Of a stretch of 44,138 nt of DNA, positions 25,123 to 32,346 are shown one piece after another. The DNA lies in the NCBI GenBank assembly GCA_944381275.1, contig CALWKO010000009.1:1-44138 (forward strand), written 5' to 3'. How positions within the stretch are numbered: the stretch's first letter is position 1; the number at the start of each line of letters is the position of its first letter. A program made the translations under genes and the position numbers. This DNA comes from an uncultured Clostridia bacterium (GTDB lineage Bacteria; Bacillota; Clostridia; Christensenellales; UBA3700). Below the pieces are notes generated by a model, which saw only the letters and a list, made by a program, of their open reading frames with translations, was not told the DNA's origin and searched no databases.

Positions 25123-26039
25123 TTGAAAACTCCGGACGAGAGATATCTATCCCCCGTATCGGGCAGAATAACCACGGTTTTTTTGCCCCTGCCCTCGTTT
25201 TTCACATACTCGCCCGCGGCAAAAAGCGCTGCGCCGGAGGATATTCCCGCAAGCAAACCTTCCGTTTTGGCGAGCAAGTCGGCGGTGTTAAAGGCGTCCT
25301 CGTCAGTGACGGTGATAACCTTGTCGTAGGCGGCGGTATCGAGCACCTTGGGCACGAAGCCCGCGCCTATGCCCTGAATTTTGTGCGCGCCCGCTTTGCC
25401 GCCCGAAAGTACGGGGGACGAAGCCGGCTCCACCGCTATCACGGCGATATCCTTGTTATACTCGCGCAGATACTTGGAAAGGCCCGTAACCGTGCCGCCC
25501 GTACCCACAGAGCATACCACGGCTTGCACCTGCCCTTCCGTATCGCGCCAAATCTCGTCCGCGGTGGACTTGTGCGCTTTGGGGTTGGCGGGGTTTTCGA
25601 ACTGCCCCGCGATTATGGACCCGGGGGTGGCGGCGTGAAGTTCTTCCGCCCTGCGCGTCGCGCCTGACATGCCCTCCGCGCCCGGGGTGAGCACCAGCTC
25701 CGCACCCAGCGCTTTGAGCAGCTTCCTGCGCTCTTCACTCATAGTTTCGGGCATGGTGAGGATGAGCTTGTACCCCCTAACCGCACACAGCGCGGCAAGC
25801 CCTATGCCCGTGTTGCCTGAAGTGGGCTCGATGACCGTGCCGCCCGCGCGCAGCAAGCCGCGCTCTTCCGCGTCGTTTAGCATGGAAAGCGCCGTTCTGT
25901 CCTTAATACTGCCGGCGGGGTTCATGCTCTCCACCTTACCGATGAGCGGGCAAGGCAGACCCATCTTTGCCGAAAGGCGGGAAAGCTCCACCAGCGGAGT
26001 GCCGCCTATTATCTGCGATATATCCTTTGCTATCTTCAT
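25119..26039 (-). CDS. cysK: cysteine synthase (O-acetylserine sulfhydrylase)
   Basis: A 306-residue PLP enzyme that makes cysteine from O-acetylserine and sulfide. The PLP-binding Lys46 is in NPAGSIKDRTAL. TSGNTGIGLAAL is the substrate loop, SVGTGGTVTGLSKYL the phosphate-binding loop, and ISSGAALFAA a C-terminal PLP contact region. Length matches CysK rather than the longer cystathionine beta-synthases. It is the fourth gene of a five-gene minus operon, six bases after the membrane protein and overlapping tcdA. The ribosome binding site is weak (AGGTT directly before the ATG), so translation may depend on coupling. Confidence 0.93.
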   Translation of the reverse strand: MKIAKDISQIIGGTPLVELSRLSAKMGLPCPLIGKVESMNPAGSIKDRTALSMLNDAEERGLLRAGGTVIEPTSGNTGIGLAALCAVRGYKLILTMPETMSEERRKLLKALGAELVLTPGAEGMSGATRRAEELHAATPGSIIAGQFENPANPKAHKSTADEIWRDTEGQVQAVVCSVGTGGTVTGLSKYLREYNKDIAVIAVEPASSPVLSGGKAGAHKIQGIGAGFVPKVLDTAAYDKVITVTDEDAFNTADLLAKTEGLLAGISSGAALFAAGEYVKNEGRGKKTVVILPDTGDRYLSSGVFK

Positions 26040-26045
26040 AACCTG

Positions 26046-26642
26046 TTATTCTTCCGTTTTATCTTCTTCGGGCGCACTGCCCTCTGCCGTGCCATCTTCT
26101 TGTGCGGGTTCCTGCGCGGGTTCTTCTTGTGCGGGTTCCTGCGCGGCTTCCTGCGCGGGCTCTGCCGCAACGGGTGCGGGAGAGAGGGCCTTTGCTATCA
26201 TGCATGCGCAAGAGATCAAGATGAGCGCAGCCGCTGCCGCCGCTTCAGCGGAAAGGTGCGTGCCGCTTTTTTCCACCATCTCCGCATACTCGTCCGTGAA
26301 GGGGAGCAGATAGCATTGATATGTGCACGCAACCATTATTCCGCAGGCGAGCAGCACCACCGCGGGCGCCAAGTACACCTTTGAATTGCGGTTGGGGATA
26401 AAGGTGAAGAGCACCACGAACATGGGAAACACGAAACCTATAAACAGCGGCGCATTGAAGTAAAAGGAGCGCGCCATTGAAAAGAAGGTTATGCGGAAGG
26501 TGGCAATGCCGTCCCCGCCCGCGTCCGTAACGCCCTTGGTGAAGAACAGTCCGAAGGCTATCACCGCGCACACTTCAGCCGCCAGCGTGAGCAAGAGCTG
26601 CCGCTTGGGCTGATGGATAATGCTTTTGAAAAACTTGATCAT
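26046..26642 (-). CDS. membrane protein with four predicted helices and acidic Ala/Gln/Glu/Pro tail
   Basis: A 198-residue protein of no recognised family. Predicted membrane helices lie at about 17-36, 60-82, 90-108 and 132-152. An extracytoplasmic loop (FFTKGVTDAGGDGIATF) follows the first. The last 45 residues are a disordered tail of AQEPAQEE-type repeats, encoded by a 26-bp tandem repeat. GGAGAGGAG precedes the ATG, 16 bases after the dehydrogenase stop, so it belongs to the same operon. The function is unknown and there is no evidence that it takes part in cysteine synthesis. Confidence 0.65.
   Translation of the reverse strand: MIKFFKSIIHQPKRQLLLTLAAEVCAVIAFGLFFTKGVTDAGGDGIATFRITFFSMARSFYFNAPLFIGFVFPMFVVLFTFIPNRNSKVYLAPAVVLLACGIMVACTYQCYLLPFTDEYAEMVEKSGTHLSAEAAAAAALILISCACMIAKALSPAPVAAEPAQEAAQEPAQEEPAQEPAQEDGTAEGSAPEEDKTEE
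26098..26149 (-). repeat. 26-bp tandem repeat in the tail of the membrane protein
   Basis: Two copies at 26098 and 26124 (each begins TTCTTGTGCGGGTTCCTGCG on the plus strand), with a third partial copy after them. They encode the acidic AQEP-rich tail. Because 26 is not a multiple of three, gain or loss of one unit would shift the frame of the C-terminus. Confidence 0.75.
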
Positions 26643-26658
26643 AATGTATCTCCTCTCC

Positions 26659-27606
26659 TTATCTTACCACGTTGTTCACTATCTCCCCGCGCATGAATGC
26701 CGCGAGGTTTTCCGCCGCTATCTTCACAAGGCGGTTGCGCGTTTCCGCGGGCGCCCACGCCACATGCGGCGTGATCACGCAATTTTCCAAACCGATGAGC
26801 GCGTTGCCGCGGGGCGGTTCCTGCGTGAGCACGTCCAGCGCCGCCGCCCTTATTTTTCCCGAAGTGAGCGCGGTATATAACGCGCCCTCGTCCACGAGCC
26901 CGCCGCGGGCGGTATTTATGAGTATGGCGTCCTTCTTCATAAGCGCGAGAGTGCCCGCGTTTATCAAGTTCGCCGTGTCCTCGGTGAGCGGACAATGCAG
27001 GGTGAGCACGTCGCTGCGGGCAAAAAGCTCCTCCTTGCCCACGAGTTCATAAGGGCAGCCGGCGGGGGTCGTGCGCGTGTGCACCAATACCTTCATGCCG
27101 AGCGCGTCGGCGGCTTTTGCCACCCGCTTGCCTATGTCGCCGCAGCCGAATATGCCAAGCGTTTTGCCGCTTATCTCCTGCATGGGATAGGGGAAGTAAC
27201 TAAAGCACTCCTGCCCTTCCCACTCGCCCGCGCGCACGGCTTTGTCATAGACGTCCACTTTGGAATAAAAGTGCAATATAAGCGCGATGACGTGCTGCGC
27301 CACCGCCGCGCCCGAATAGCCGGGGACGTTAGTCACGGTGACGCCCAGCTCGCGCGCCGCGGATAGATCCACGTTGTTATAGCCGGTGGCGAAAATGCCC
27401 ACATACTTCACTTCAGGGAGGGAAGAAAGCACCTTGCGCGTGATGAGCACCTTATTGCACAAGATGGCGGTGCACCCCTTTGCGGCGGCGATTATCTCCC
27501 CCTCCTCCTTGCAGCGCACATAGCGGACATTGCCCAGCTTTTCCAGCGGGGAAAAGTCCACGTCGCCGCGCGTGAGGGTGTGTTTTTCCAGAACGGCGAT
27601 GTCCAT
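26659..27606 (-). CDS. D-2-hydroxyacid dehydrogenase (glycerate dehydrogenase-like)
   Basis: A 315-residue NAD-dependent dehydrogenase of the D-isomer-specific 2-hydroxyacid family, which interconverts a 2-keto acid (hydroxypyruvate, glyoxylate or similar) and its D-hydroxy acid. The nucleotide motif is LGIFGCGDIGKRVAKAADALG. Catalytic residues are the Arg of NTARGGLVD, the Glu of LTQEPPRG and the His of ITPHVAWAP. Length and the YNNVDL motif fit HprA/glycerate dehydrogenase best, but specificity cannot be proved. Its ATG shares one base with the TAA of the SIS gene (TAATG), so the two are coupled. Confidence 0.88.
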   Translation of the reverse strand: MDIAVLEKHTLTRGDVDFSPLEKLGNVRYVRCKEEGEIIAAAKGCTAILCNKVLITRKVLSSLPEVKYVGIFATGYNNVDLSAARELGVTVTNVPGYSGAAVAQHVIALILHFYSKVDVYDKAVRAGEWEGQECFSYFPYPMQEISGKTLGIFGCGDIGKRVAKAADALGMKVLVHTRTTPAGCPYELVGKEELFARSDVLTLHCPLTEDTANLINAGTLALMKKDAILINTARGGLVDEGALYTALTSGKIRAAALDVLTQEPPRGNALIGLENCVITPHVAWAPAETRNRLVKIAAENLAAFMRGEIVNNVVR

Positions 27607-28637
27607 TAAAGGGTTACCGTCACCTTATTCAGGTTACGGGGAGTATCCACCTTCAAGCCCTTGGCAAGTCCCACGTTGAGGGCAAGTAATGATACCGCCA
27701 CGCCGTATATAACGGGCGCGGTCACGTCGCTTGCCGCGGGCATGACCACCTTGTTATCGGCAACTTCCAGCACCTCGGTGATGTCGCTGAACACGGTGAG
27801 TTTGCCGCCCAAGCTCTTAATGCGCTTTGCAAGACCCTTATATTCCTCGCCGAACACGCCGGAGGGGGCGAGCAGAATGACGTTCGCCGTTTCGTCGATG
27901 AGCGAGAAGGGCCCGTGCATGAAGTTGGCGGTGGAGAAGGCGCGGTTGAACATATAGCAGCATTCGGTGAGCTTCAAGGCGCACTCGTCGCCCGTGCCCA
28001 GCATGGTGCCGCGCGTTAAAATGATGTTGCTCTTTTCCTTGTAAATGCCCTTGGCGGCTGCGGCTATTTCGTCAAACTTTTCCAAAATGCCGGCTATCTT
28101 TGCGGGATATTCGTCTATCTCCTTACCGATATTCCCGCCCAGCGCGTCCGCCAAAAGCGCAAGCGCGGTGAGCTCGCCGATATACGTCTTAGTGGCGGCA
28201 ACGGATTTTTCTTCCTCCACGTCCATAAAAAGGTGAAAGTCCGCCTGCTGAGCCACGGGGCTTTCGCTGTTGTTGGTCACGGCAACGGTCATCGCGCCCG
28301 CCTCCTTTGCCTTGTTGAAGACGTCTATCGTATCCTTAGACATGCCCGATTGCGATACGATTATCATGCAAGTATCTTTCATATCCACCCTAGTATTGTA
28401 AACGGTGTAGAGCGAGGGGTGGAATTTGCCCACCTGAATGCCCGTAACCAGGGGGCAGAGGAAGGAAAACACGGTGGCGGCGTTATCCGAAGTGCCGCGC
28501 GCGAGCGTGACGAATTTGACGATGCCCTTGTCCTTCACCGCCTTGGCGATCTGCGCCGCAACGGGGCGGCAAGAAGCTATCGTGCGCTTTATCATTGTGG
28601 GTTCGGAGAAGATCTCCTGCTGCATTAAAGTGGTCAT
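27606..28637 (-). CDS. SIS-domain sugar isomerase/deaminase (GlmS isomerase-like)
   Basis: A 343-residue protein with two SIS domains, like the isomerase half of GlmS but lacking the glutaminase half. Motifs are TLARGTSDNAATVFSFL (GlmS-like active-site loop), IVSQSGMSKDTIDVF (sugar-phosphate site), FMHGPFSLID, and a C-terminus KVDTPRNLNKVTVTL like the GlmS DxPRNLAKSVTVE tail. Proteins of this type include NagB-II glucosamine-6-phosphate deaminase, AgaS and fructosamine deglycase, so it probably releases ammonia from or isomerises a phosphorylated amino sugar. GGAG precedes the ATG. It is the first gene of a minus operon with a strong promoter and a palindromic operator candidate upstream. Confidence 0.85.
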   Translation of the reverse strand: MTTLMQQEIFSEPTMIKRTIASCRPVAAQIAKAVKDKGIVKFVTLARGTSDNAATVFSFLCPLVTGIQVGKFHPSLYTVYNTRVDMKDTCMIIVSQSGMSKDTIDVFNKAKEAGAMTVAVTNNSESPVAQQADFHLFMDVEEEKSVAATKTYIGELTALALLADALGGNIGKEIDEYPAKIAGILEKFDEIAAAAKGIYKEKSNIILTRGTMLGTGDECALKLTECCYMFNRAFSTANFMHGPFSLIDETANVILLAPSGVFGEEYKGLAKRIKSLGGKLTVFSDITEVLEVADNKVVMPAASDVTAPVIYGVAVSLLALNVGLAKGLKVDTPRNLNKVTVTL

Positions 28638-28681
28638 ATAACTCTCCTTTTATGTCCTTACGGACGGAAATTTATATTATT

Positions 28682-28710
28682 ATAATAGCACACGCACGCG
28701 TTTTATGCAA
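28682..28710 (-). promoter_or_regulatory. promoter of the SIS-dehydrogenase-cysK-tcdA operon
   Basis: On the minus strand TTGCAT, 17 bp and TATTAT (28687-28682). The leader is about 40 bases. The five genes downstream are all within 16 bases of one another or overlapping. Confidence 0.75.
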
Positions 28711-28714
28711 CAGG

Positions 28715-28737
28715 ATATTGAATTGTTTGTTCAATAT
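28715..28737. promoter_or_regulatory. palindromic operator candidate upstream of the SIS operon
   Basis: ATATTGAA-TTGTTTG-TTCAATAT, perfect 8-bp arms, ends five bases before the -35 box. The position fits an activator or a repressor site. No adjacent regulator gene is seen. Confidence 0.5.
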
Positions 28738-28757
28738 GGCAAGGGAAGGGAGAGATT

Positions 28758-29073
28758 ATGATTTTTTCAAGTCGCAAAGTATTTGTTTGCGAAGCGTTAG
28801 CGACTTGAAAAAATCGCGAAATCTTTTGACTTCATAAACTATTTATATATTCCTTTCTTTTAACAGAAGTCAAAAGGCGAAATCTTGCGGCGGATATGAA
28901 TAATCTCTACGAAATACTTAACGTTCGCCGCAAGGCGAAATCCGCCCTCAAACCGCAGAGCGACGAGAGGGCGGGCGAAATCCATGGATATACTGTTGCG
29001 GAGCAACGCTATCCATGGGCGGCGGCACCGCAAGCGGATTTACACTTGTTTGGTCTTATTGCGAAAGTTATCA
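28758..29073 (+). repeat. hairpin array B-left (spacer GCGAAATC)
   Basis: Module 1 has perfect 16-bp arms GATTTTTTCAAGTCGC (28760-28775/28800-28815) with inner CGCAAA/TTTGCG. Module 2 has arms TTTTGACTTC (28824-28833/28866-28875). Module 3 has arms TTGCGGCG (28885-28892/28926-28933). Module 4 has arms CGCCCTC (28943-28949/28967-28973) with loop AAACCGCAGAGCGACGA. Module 5 has arms CATGGATA (28983-28990/29010-29017) with inner GTTGC/GCAAC. The head carries ATTTACACTTG. Every gap between modules is GCGAAATC. Confidence 0.85.
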
Positions 29074-29139
29074 CTCTAACATATTAAGCTGTTTATTGAG
29101 TTGGTAGTGTTGCCTTAATTGTTTTTTGTGCGCGGGCGT

Positions 29140-29490
29140 TTATTTGTCGCTCTTAGTTTTATTCGCGGTATTGATGGATTTTATTATCATCTTTCGTATT
29201 ACGCCGCATTCGTGTAACAAAGGCGTTACTTCTTCTTCCGCAAAATACTCGGCTCTCAAACCCAATTGCAACCAATATTCCGTTTCGTGGCATTCTTTCA
29301 ATGCTATGCGATATTTGTTTACAAAATCATCCGTGCTTGCGGCATACTTGGCTTCGTATGTATTTGCACCTATGGAAGTAGCACTCCTTCCCAATTGCCG
29401 TGCAACTATAACTTTTATGGAATCACGTTGAATATGTTCGCACAACTGCAAAACTTTTATGGCAAACGTTTGAGTTTTTTCCGTTAACAT
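29140..29490 (-). CDS. four-helix-bundle protein (23S rRNA intervening-sequence type)
   Basis: A 116-residue all-helical protein of the S23/IVS four-helix-bundle family, first known from open frames inside intervening sequences of 23S rRNA genes and related in fold to the Avd protein of diversity-generating retroelements. Family marks are FAIKVLQLCEHI, VARQLGRSATSIGANTYEA, STDDFVNKYRIALKECHET and EYWLQLGLRA. Its biochemical role is not established; nucleic acid binding is proposed for relatives. The start at 29490 is supported by GGGAGG; a TTG at 29505 is less likely. It is the only gene inside element B, has its own near-consensus promoter and is not linked to rRNA here. Confidence 0.9.
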   Translation of the reverse strand: MLTEKTQTFAIKVLQLCEHIQRDSIKVIVARQLGRSATSIGANTYEAKYAASTDDFVNKYRIALKECHETEYWLQLGLRAEYFAEEEVTPLLHECGVIRKMIIKSINTANKTKSDK

Positions 29491-29507
29491 AATATCCTCC
29501 CGCAACC

Positions 29508-29536
29508 ACTATAAAAGAAATCAAGTCTTGTGTCAA
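29508..29536 (-). promoter_or_regulatory. promoter of the four-helix-bundle gene
   Basis: On the minus strand TTGACA, 17 bp and TATAGT (29513-29508), close to consensus, with a leader of about 12-18 bases. It lies wholly inside element B, so the gene would be expressed wherever the element sits. Confidence 0.8.
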
Positions 29537-29585
29537 TAGCAAAACAAAACCACAGACAAAAATTTATACCAAAACGGAATAATAT

Positions 29586-29914
29586 TGATAACTTTCGCTA
29601 TAAGACAAACCAAGTGTAAATGCGCCTGCGGCACCTTCGCCCATGGAGAGCGTTTGCCGCTTGCGGCGAACTGTATCTCCATGGATTTCGCCCGCTTTCT
29701 CGTCCGCCGCGGAGCGGTGGGTTTGAAAGCGGATTTCGCCTTGCGGCGAACGTTAAGTATTTCGTAGAGATTATTCATATCCGCCGCAAGATTTCGCCTT
29801 TTCGGGGAAAGAATAGTGTTGATTATGAAAAATCTATATCCCCGAAAAGATTTCGCGATTTTTTCAGGGCACTTACGCTTCGCAAACAAATACTTTGCGC
29901 CCTGAAAAAATCAT
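29586..29914 (-). repeat. hairpin array B-right (inverted partner, spacer GCGAAATC)
   Basis: Read on the minus strand. Module 1 arms are GATTTTTTCAGGGC (29857-29870/29899-29912). Module 2 arms are TTTTCGGGG (29799-29807/29840-29848). Module 3 has the same arms as B-left (29741-29748/29782-29789). Module 4 arms are CGCTTTC/GAAAGCG (29693-29699/29725-29731), a double compensatory change from CGCCCTC/GAGGGCG. Module 5 arms are CATGGAGA (29642-29649/29676-29683). The head carries GGTGCCGCAGGCGCATTTAC. Spacers are again GCGAAATC. Confidence 0.85.
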
Positions 29915-29942
29915 CTTCTTCTTGCCTCACCCCCATAAAGAC

Positions 29943-29973
29943 TGCGGCGGACATTTGCCCGCCGCAATCTTTT
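29943..29973. terminator. stem-loop between element B and the membrane-protein pair
   Basis: TGCGGCGG and CCGCCGCA form a perfect 8-bp stem with an 8-base loop, followed by ATCTTTTT on the plus strand. It can serve as terminator; in the minus direction, the end of the 30016 gene, the T-run is weaker. Confidence 0.55.
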
Positions 29974-30015
29974 TATGAGGAGAGGTACGTCATGTCCTAA
30001 GGACATCGAAGTTGG

Positions 30016-30531
30016 TTATTTTCGCAGCTCCTTTGCTTGTTCGCACATACTGTGGATGCTTTCGGTTATGCCGCTTATTTGCAGCTCCGCCCTGCCGTTC
30101 ACCTTGGGCGCCGCCACGGTGAGCAGGCAGGTGAGCAAGAGCAGGATTAGTCCCGCTCCGCCGAAGCCGCCCGCCGCCGCAAAGCTGCCCAATATGGCTG
30201 CCACTATGCCTATTATCAAAAAGTATGCCGCCACTATTCCGCTCATTAGAGTGACGAATGAGAGCAATTGCGAGGGAGATTTCCTTATCCTTTCCACGTC
30301 GCGGATGAGCTTTTCGCACTCCTTTTGCAAGTCGTTCAGCTTTTTGCCCTCGCCCTTGCCCTCGCGCTTTTCGCGGCGGAAGTAGAGGACGGTCTTGCCG
30401 CTGCCCGCGCTTTCCTGCCTAACGCATTCCCAGCCAAAGTCGGCAAAACTCTGCTCCATGAGCGCGCTCTCTTCGTTACGCACCTCGCGCTTGGCGTATT
30501 CGTTTCCGCACAATGATATATTCCTGTTCAT
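30016..30531 (-). CDS. membrane protein with soluble N-terminal half, unknown function
   Basis: A 171-residue protein that I do not recognise. Residues 1-85 are soluble and charged, with a basic coiled stretch (KREGKGEGKKLNDLQKECEKLIRDVERIRK). Two adjacent membrane helices follow at about 88-110 and 115-142, the second Gly/Ala/Leu-rich. The short C-terminal tail is GITESIHSMCEQAKELRK. AAGGAGATATC precedes the ATG, and that sequence also encodes the end of the upstream gene, with an ATGA overlap. The two probably form a membrane complex. No secretion motif or catalytic motif is visible. Confidence 0.6.
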   Translation of the reverse strand: MNRNISLCGNEYAKREVRNEESALMEQSFADFGWECVRQESAGSGKTVLYFRREKREGKGEGKKLNDLQKECEKLIRDVERIRKSPSQLLSFVTLMSGIVAAYFLIIGIVAAILGSFAAAGGFGGAGLILLLLTCLLTVAAPKVNGRAELQISGITESIHSMCEQAKELRK

Positions 30532-30926
30532 AATGATATCTCCTTATTCAACGGTCTGCCGAGCAGCTTGTTCTTCACGTTGTTACTGCTCTTGATATAG
30601 TATTTGGTGATGGTCTTCATGCCAAAAAACACTTCCCTTGTGAGCAAGAAGGTGGGCGCCACTATCAGCCACATTGCCAGCCCGAACAAGAACAGCCCCA
30701 CCATGAAGCCCGCCTGCCTGCCCAGCAAGAACGCCATTACCATCATCGTGCCGCCGCCAACTATCTCCAGCAATATGGTGAGCGCGATGCCCGCCGCCAT
30801 CAGCCAGCCGAACGCCCAGCATGTGCCGGAAAAAAGGTAGTACAGCGCCAGCACGGGCGACACGAGCGCCGCTCTCCCCGCTCCGCCGGGGCGTTTGCTC
30901 CCGTTCATCTTCATAACTTGTTCCAT
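30528..30926 (-). CDS. small hydrophobic membrane protein, unknown function
   Basis: A 132-residue protein with three likely membrane segments (about 20-42, 45-68 and 74-95) and a cytoplasmic C-terminus rich in Lys and Asn (KTITKYYIKSSNNVKNKLLG). The N-terminal part is short and basic. GGGAGGA precedes the ATG. It overlaps the next gene by four bases. It lies 92 bases after the GT4 gene, with a GC-rich hairpin candidate (GCGGGG/CCCCGC, about 30975-31010) between. It may be co-transcribed from the GT4 promoter. Confidence 0.6.
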   Translation of the reverse strand: MEQVMKMNGSKRPGGAGRAALVSPVLALYYLFSGTCWAFGWLMAAGIALTILLEIVGGGTMMVMAFLLGRQAGFMVGLFLFGLAMWLIVAPTFLLTREVFFGMKTITKYYIKSSNNVKNKLLGRPLNKEISL

Positions 30927-31018
30927 ATATTCCTCCCGTCTGCCCGCGGCAGAACATTGCGTATATTATTATTCCCACGTGCGGGGTTATATACCTTAAT
31001 CCTGCCCCGCCCCGCGCA

Positions 31019-32218
31019 CTATTGCTGCCTTATGCCCAGCACCGCCGCGCGCTGAGAAGATTCCGTAACGGGAATGCCGTACACGGCGCGCTTGTTTTCC
31101 AGCACGGTGGTGGCGAGCATATCTTCCATGGCGTCCATGCAGCGGCTTTTTGAAAGATTGGCGGCAAAGTCCTTGTAGAGCAGAGCGCACTTCTCCTTTT
31201 CGTAAGGGTTGTCGATAAAGTAGTCTATCTTTGCGGCAAGATCGTCGCTGTCGTCCGGTGTGAACAGGTTATGGCTGCCCATGGCGAACGCCCTGGTCGC
31301 GCTCTTATCCGAATCCGCTATCACGGGAACGAGCCCGCCGCAGATGGCTTCGAGGCAGGAGATAGCCTCTATCTCCACCTTTGCCGTGTGCACATACAGG
31401 TCGGAAGAGTGGATGGTATCCACCAGCTCTTCACGGGTGAAGAACTTGAACGCGGGCGCGTTGGTCAGCCCCTCTGCCCTCTTCTTCAAGCTCTCTTCCA
31501 TAGGGCCCGCTCCGGCGAAGATGAGTTGGATGTCCTTTTCGTGCGCGCTCTTTTTCACCGCGTCTATCAGCACGCCCTGGTCTTTTTCGTGCGAATACCT
31601 GCCCGTGCAGAGGATGACGAACTTGCCGTCCGCCCTCTCCTTCCTCTCGCCTTGGAAGAAGGCTTCGTCCACGCCGTTTGAGATGACGTAGCCGTGCGTG
31701 CTCTTTTTCACGCTCTTTTCAAACTCGTTTTTGATGAACACGGTGGGGTAATGCACGCAGTCGCACTTGCCGTAAAGCACGCGGAAGAAGCGGCGGTAGA
31801 TGGCTTTGTTCAGCGCCTTGCTGTTCATCAGCCCCAAATGGTTGGTCACGTTCTCCGCCTGGCAATGGAAGCCCGCCGATACGGGAATGCCCAAACCGCG
31901 GGCGATGTCCACCGCCCTGCGCGAGAGGACGAAGGGCATCATGCAGTGCACTATGTCCGCGCCGTCTATCGCCGCATAGAGCAGGTCGTCGTCCGCCTTG
32001 GCGAGCACCACGTCGTTCTTCTTCACATACTTGTTGAAGGGTCCGAAGCTGCGCGTGGAGGTGATGTAGTAGCCTTCCTGCCCCATCTTGCTCTTGTCCG
32101 GGCACACCACCTTTACGGTGTGACCCTTTGCTTTAAGCGATTCTATCAAATTGGCTGCCGCCACGGCGGTGCCGTTTTTCCTTGAGAGAGGTATATCACA
32201 TATTATCGTAACTTTCAT
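31019..32218 (-). CDS. glycosyltransferase family 4, diacylglycerol glucosyltransferase-like
   Basis: A 399-residue GT-B enzyme that should transfer a sugar from a nucleotide sugar to a lipid acceptor at the inner membrane face. The N-terminal domain begins MKVTIICDIPLSRKNGTAVAA. The C-terminal donor domain has FVILCTGRYSHEKDQ, IFAGAGPMEESLKKRA and the GT4 motif VEIEAISCLEAICGGLVPVIAD, a pattern I associate with glycolipid-forming GT4 enzymes of Firmicutes. AAGGAG precedes the ATG. It has its own promoter, preceded by six 11-bp-phased repeats of PhoP-box type, so induction by a Pho-like regulator is likely. Phosphate-limited bacteria often replace phospholipids with glycolipids, which fits but is inference. 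Confidence 0.82.
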   Translation of the reverse strand: MKVTIICDIPLSRKNGTAVAAANLIESLKAKGHTVKVVCPDKSKMGQEGYYITSTRSFGPFNKYVKKNDVVLAKADDDLLYAAIDGADIVHCMMPFVLSRRAVDIARGLGIPVSAGFHCQAENVTNHLGLMNSKALNKAIYRRFFRVLYGKCDCVHYPTVFIKNEFEKSVKKSTHGYVISNGVDEAFFQGERKERADGKFVILCTGRYSHEKDQGVLIDAVKKSAHEKDIQLIFAGAGPMEESLKKRAEGLTNAPAFKFFTREELVDTIHSSDLYVHTAKVEIEAISCLEAICGGLVPVIADSDKSATRAFAMGSHNLFTPDDSDDLAAKIDYFIDNPYEKEKCALLYKDFAANLSKSRCMDAMEDMLATTVLENKRAVYGIPVTESSQRAAVLGIRQQ

Positions 32219-32243
32219 TTGTTACATCTCCTTTCCTTTTGTG

Positions 32244-32272
32244 ACTATATGATAAACCCCCTAAGTAAACAA
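32244..32272 (-). promoter_or_regulatory. promoter of the GT4 gene
   Basis: On the minus strand TTGTTT, 17 bp and TATAGT (32249-32244), with a leader of about 20 bases that includes the ribosome binding site. The -35 box is poor, as expected for an activator-dependent promoter. Confidence 0.7.
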
Positions 32273-32275
32273 CCC

Positions 32276-32335
32276 GTAACGCGTCGGTAACGCAACGGTT
32301 AAATTCGCGTTAAATAATGGTAAATTGATGGTTTT
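32276..32335 (-). promoter_or_regulatory. six PhoP/PhoB-type repeats at 11-bp spacing upstream of the GT4 promoter
   Basis: On the plus strand GTAAC (32276), GTAAC (32287), GTTAA (32298), GTTAA (32309), GTAAA (32320) and GTTTT (32331) begin exactly 11 bp apart. Read toward the gene they are TTTAC/TTAAC/GTTAC repeats separated by six bases. They end next to the -35 box, the classic place for OmpR/PhoB-class activators that bind tandem half-sites. Confidence 0.75.
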
Positions 32336-32346
32336 TGGGGAACTAT

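Larger units (their letters stand above)
28758..29914. mobile_element. element B: four-helix-bundle gene between two facing hairpin arrays
   Basis: A symmetrical 1157-bp unit. Both outer ends begin ATGATTTTTTCA and both arrays point inward. Their inner ends form a perfect 13-bp inverted repeat (GCGAAAGTTATCA at 29061-29073, its complement at 29586-29598). Between them lies one gene with its own promoter. The layout resembles a non-autonomous mobile element or a cassette; no transposase is inside and no target duplication is obvious. Confidence 0.6.

Noticed and set aside
28758-29073. Integron cassette array (attC sites)
   Set aside because: There are no attC core sites or integron integrase, and the hairpins are tens of bases apart with no cassettes between them.
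28896-29087. Short open frame starting MNNLYEILNVRRKAKS, and a similar one at 29533-29889
   Set aside because: Both lie entirely within hairpin arrays of element B and look alike only because the arrays are inverted copies. Frames in arrays A and D (about 5047-5429, 43727-44077, 43875-44132) are rejected for the same reason.
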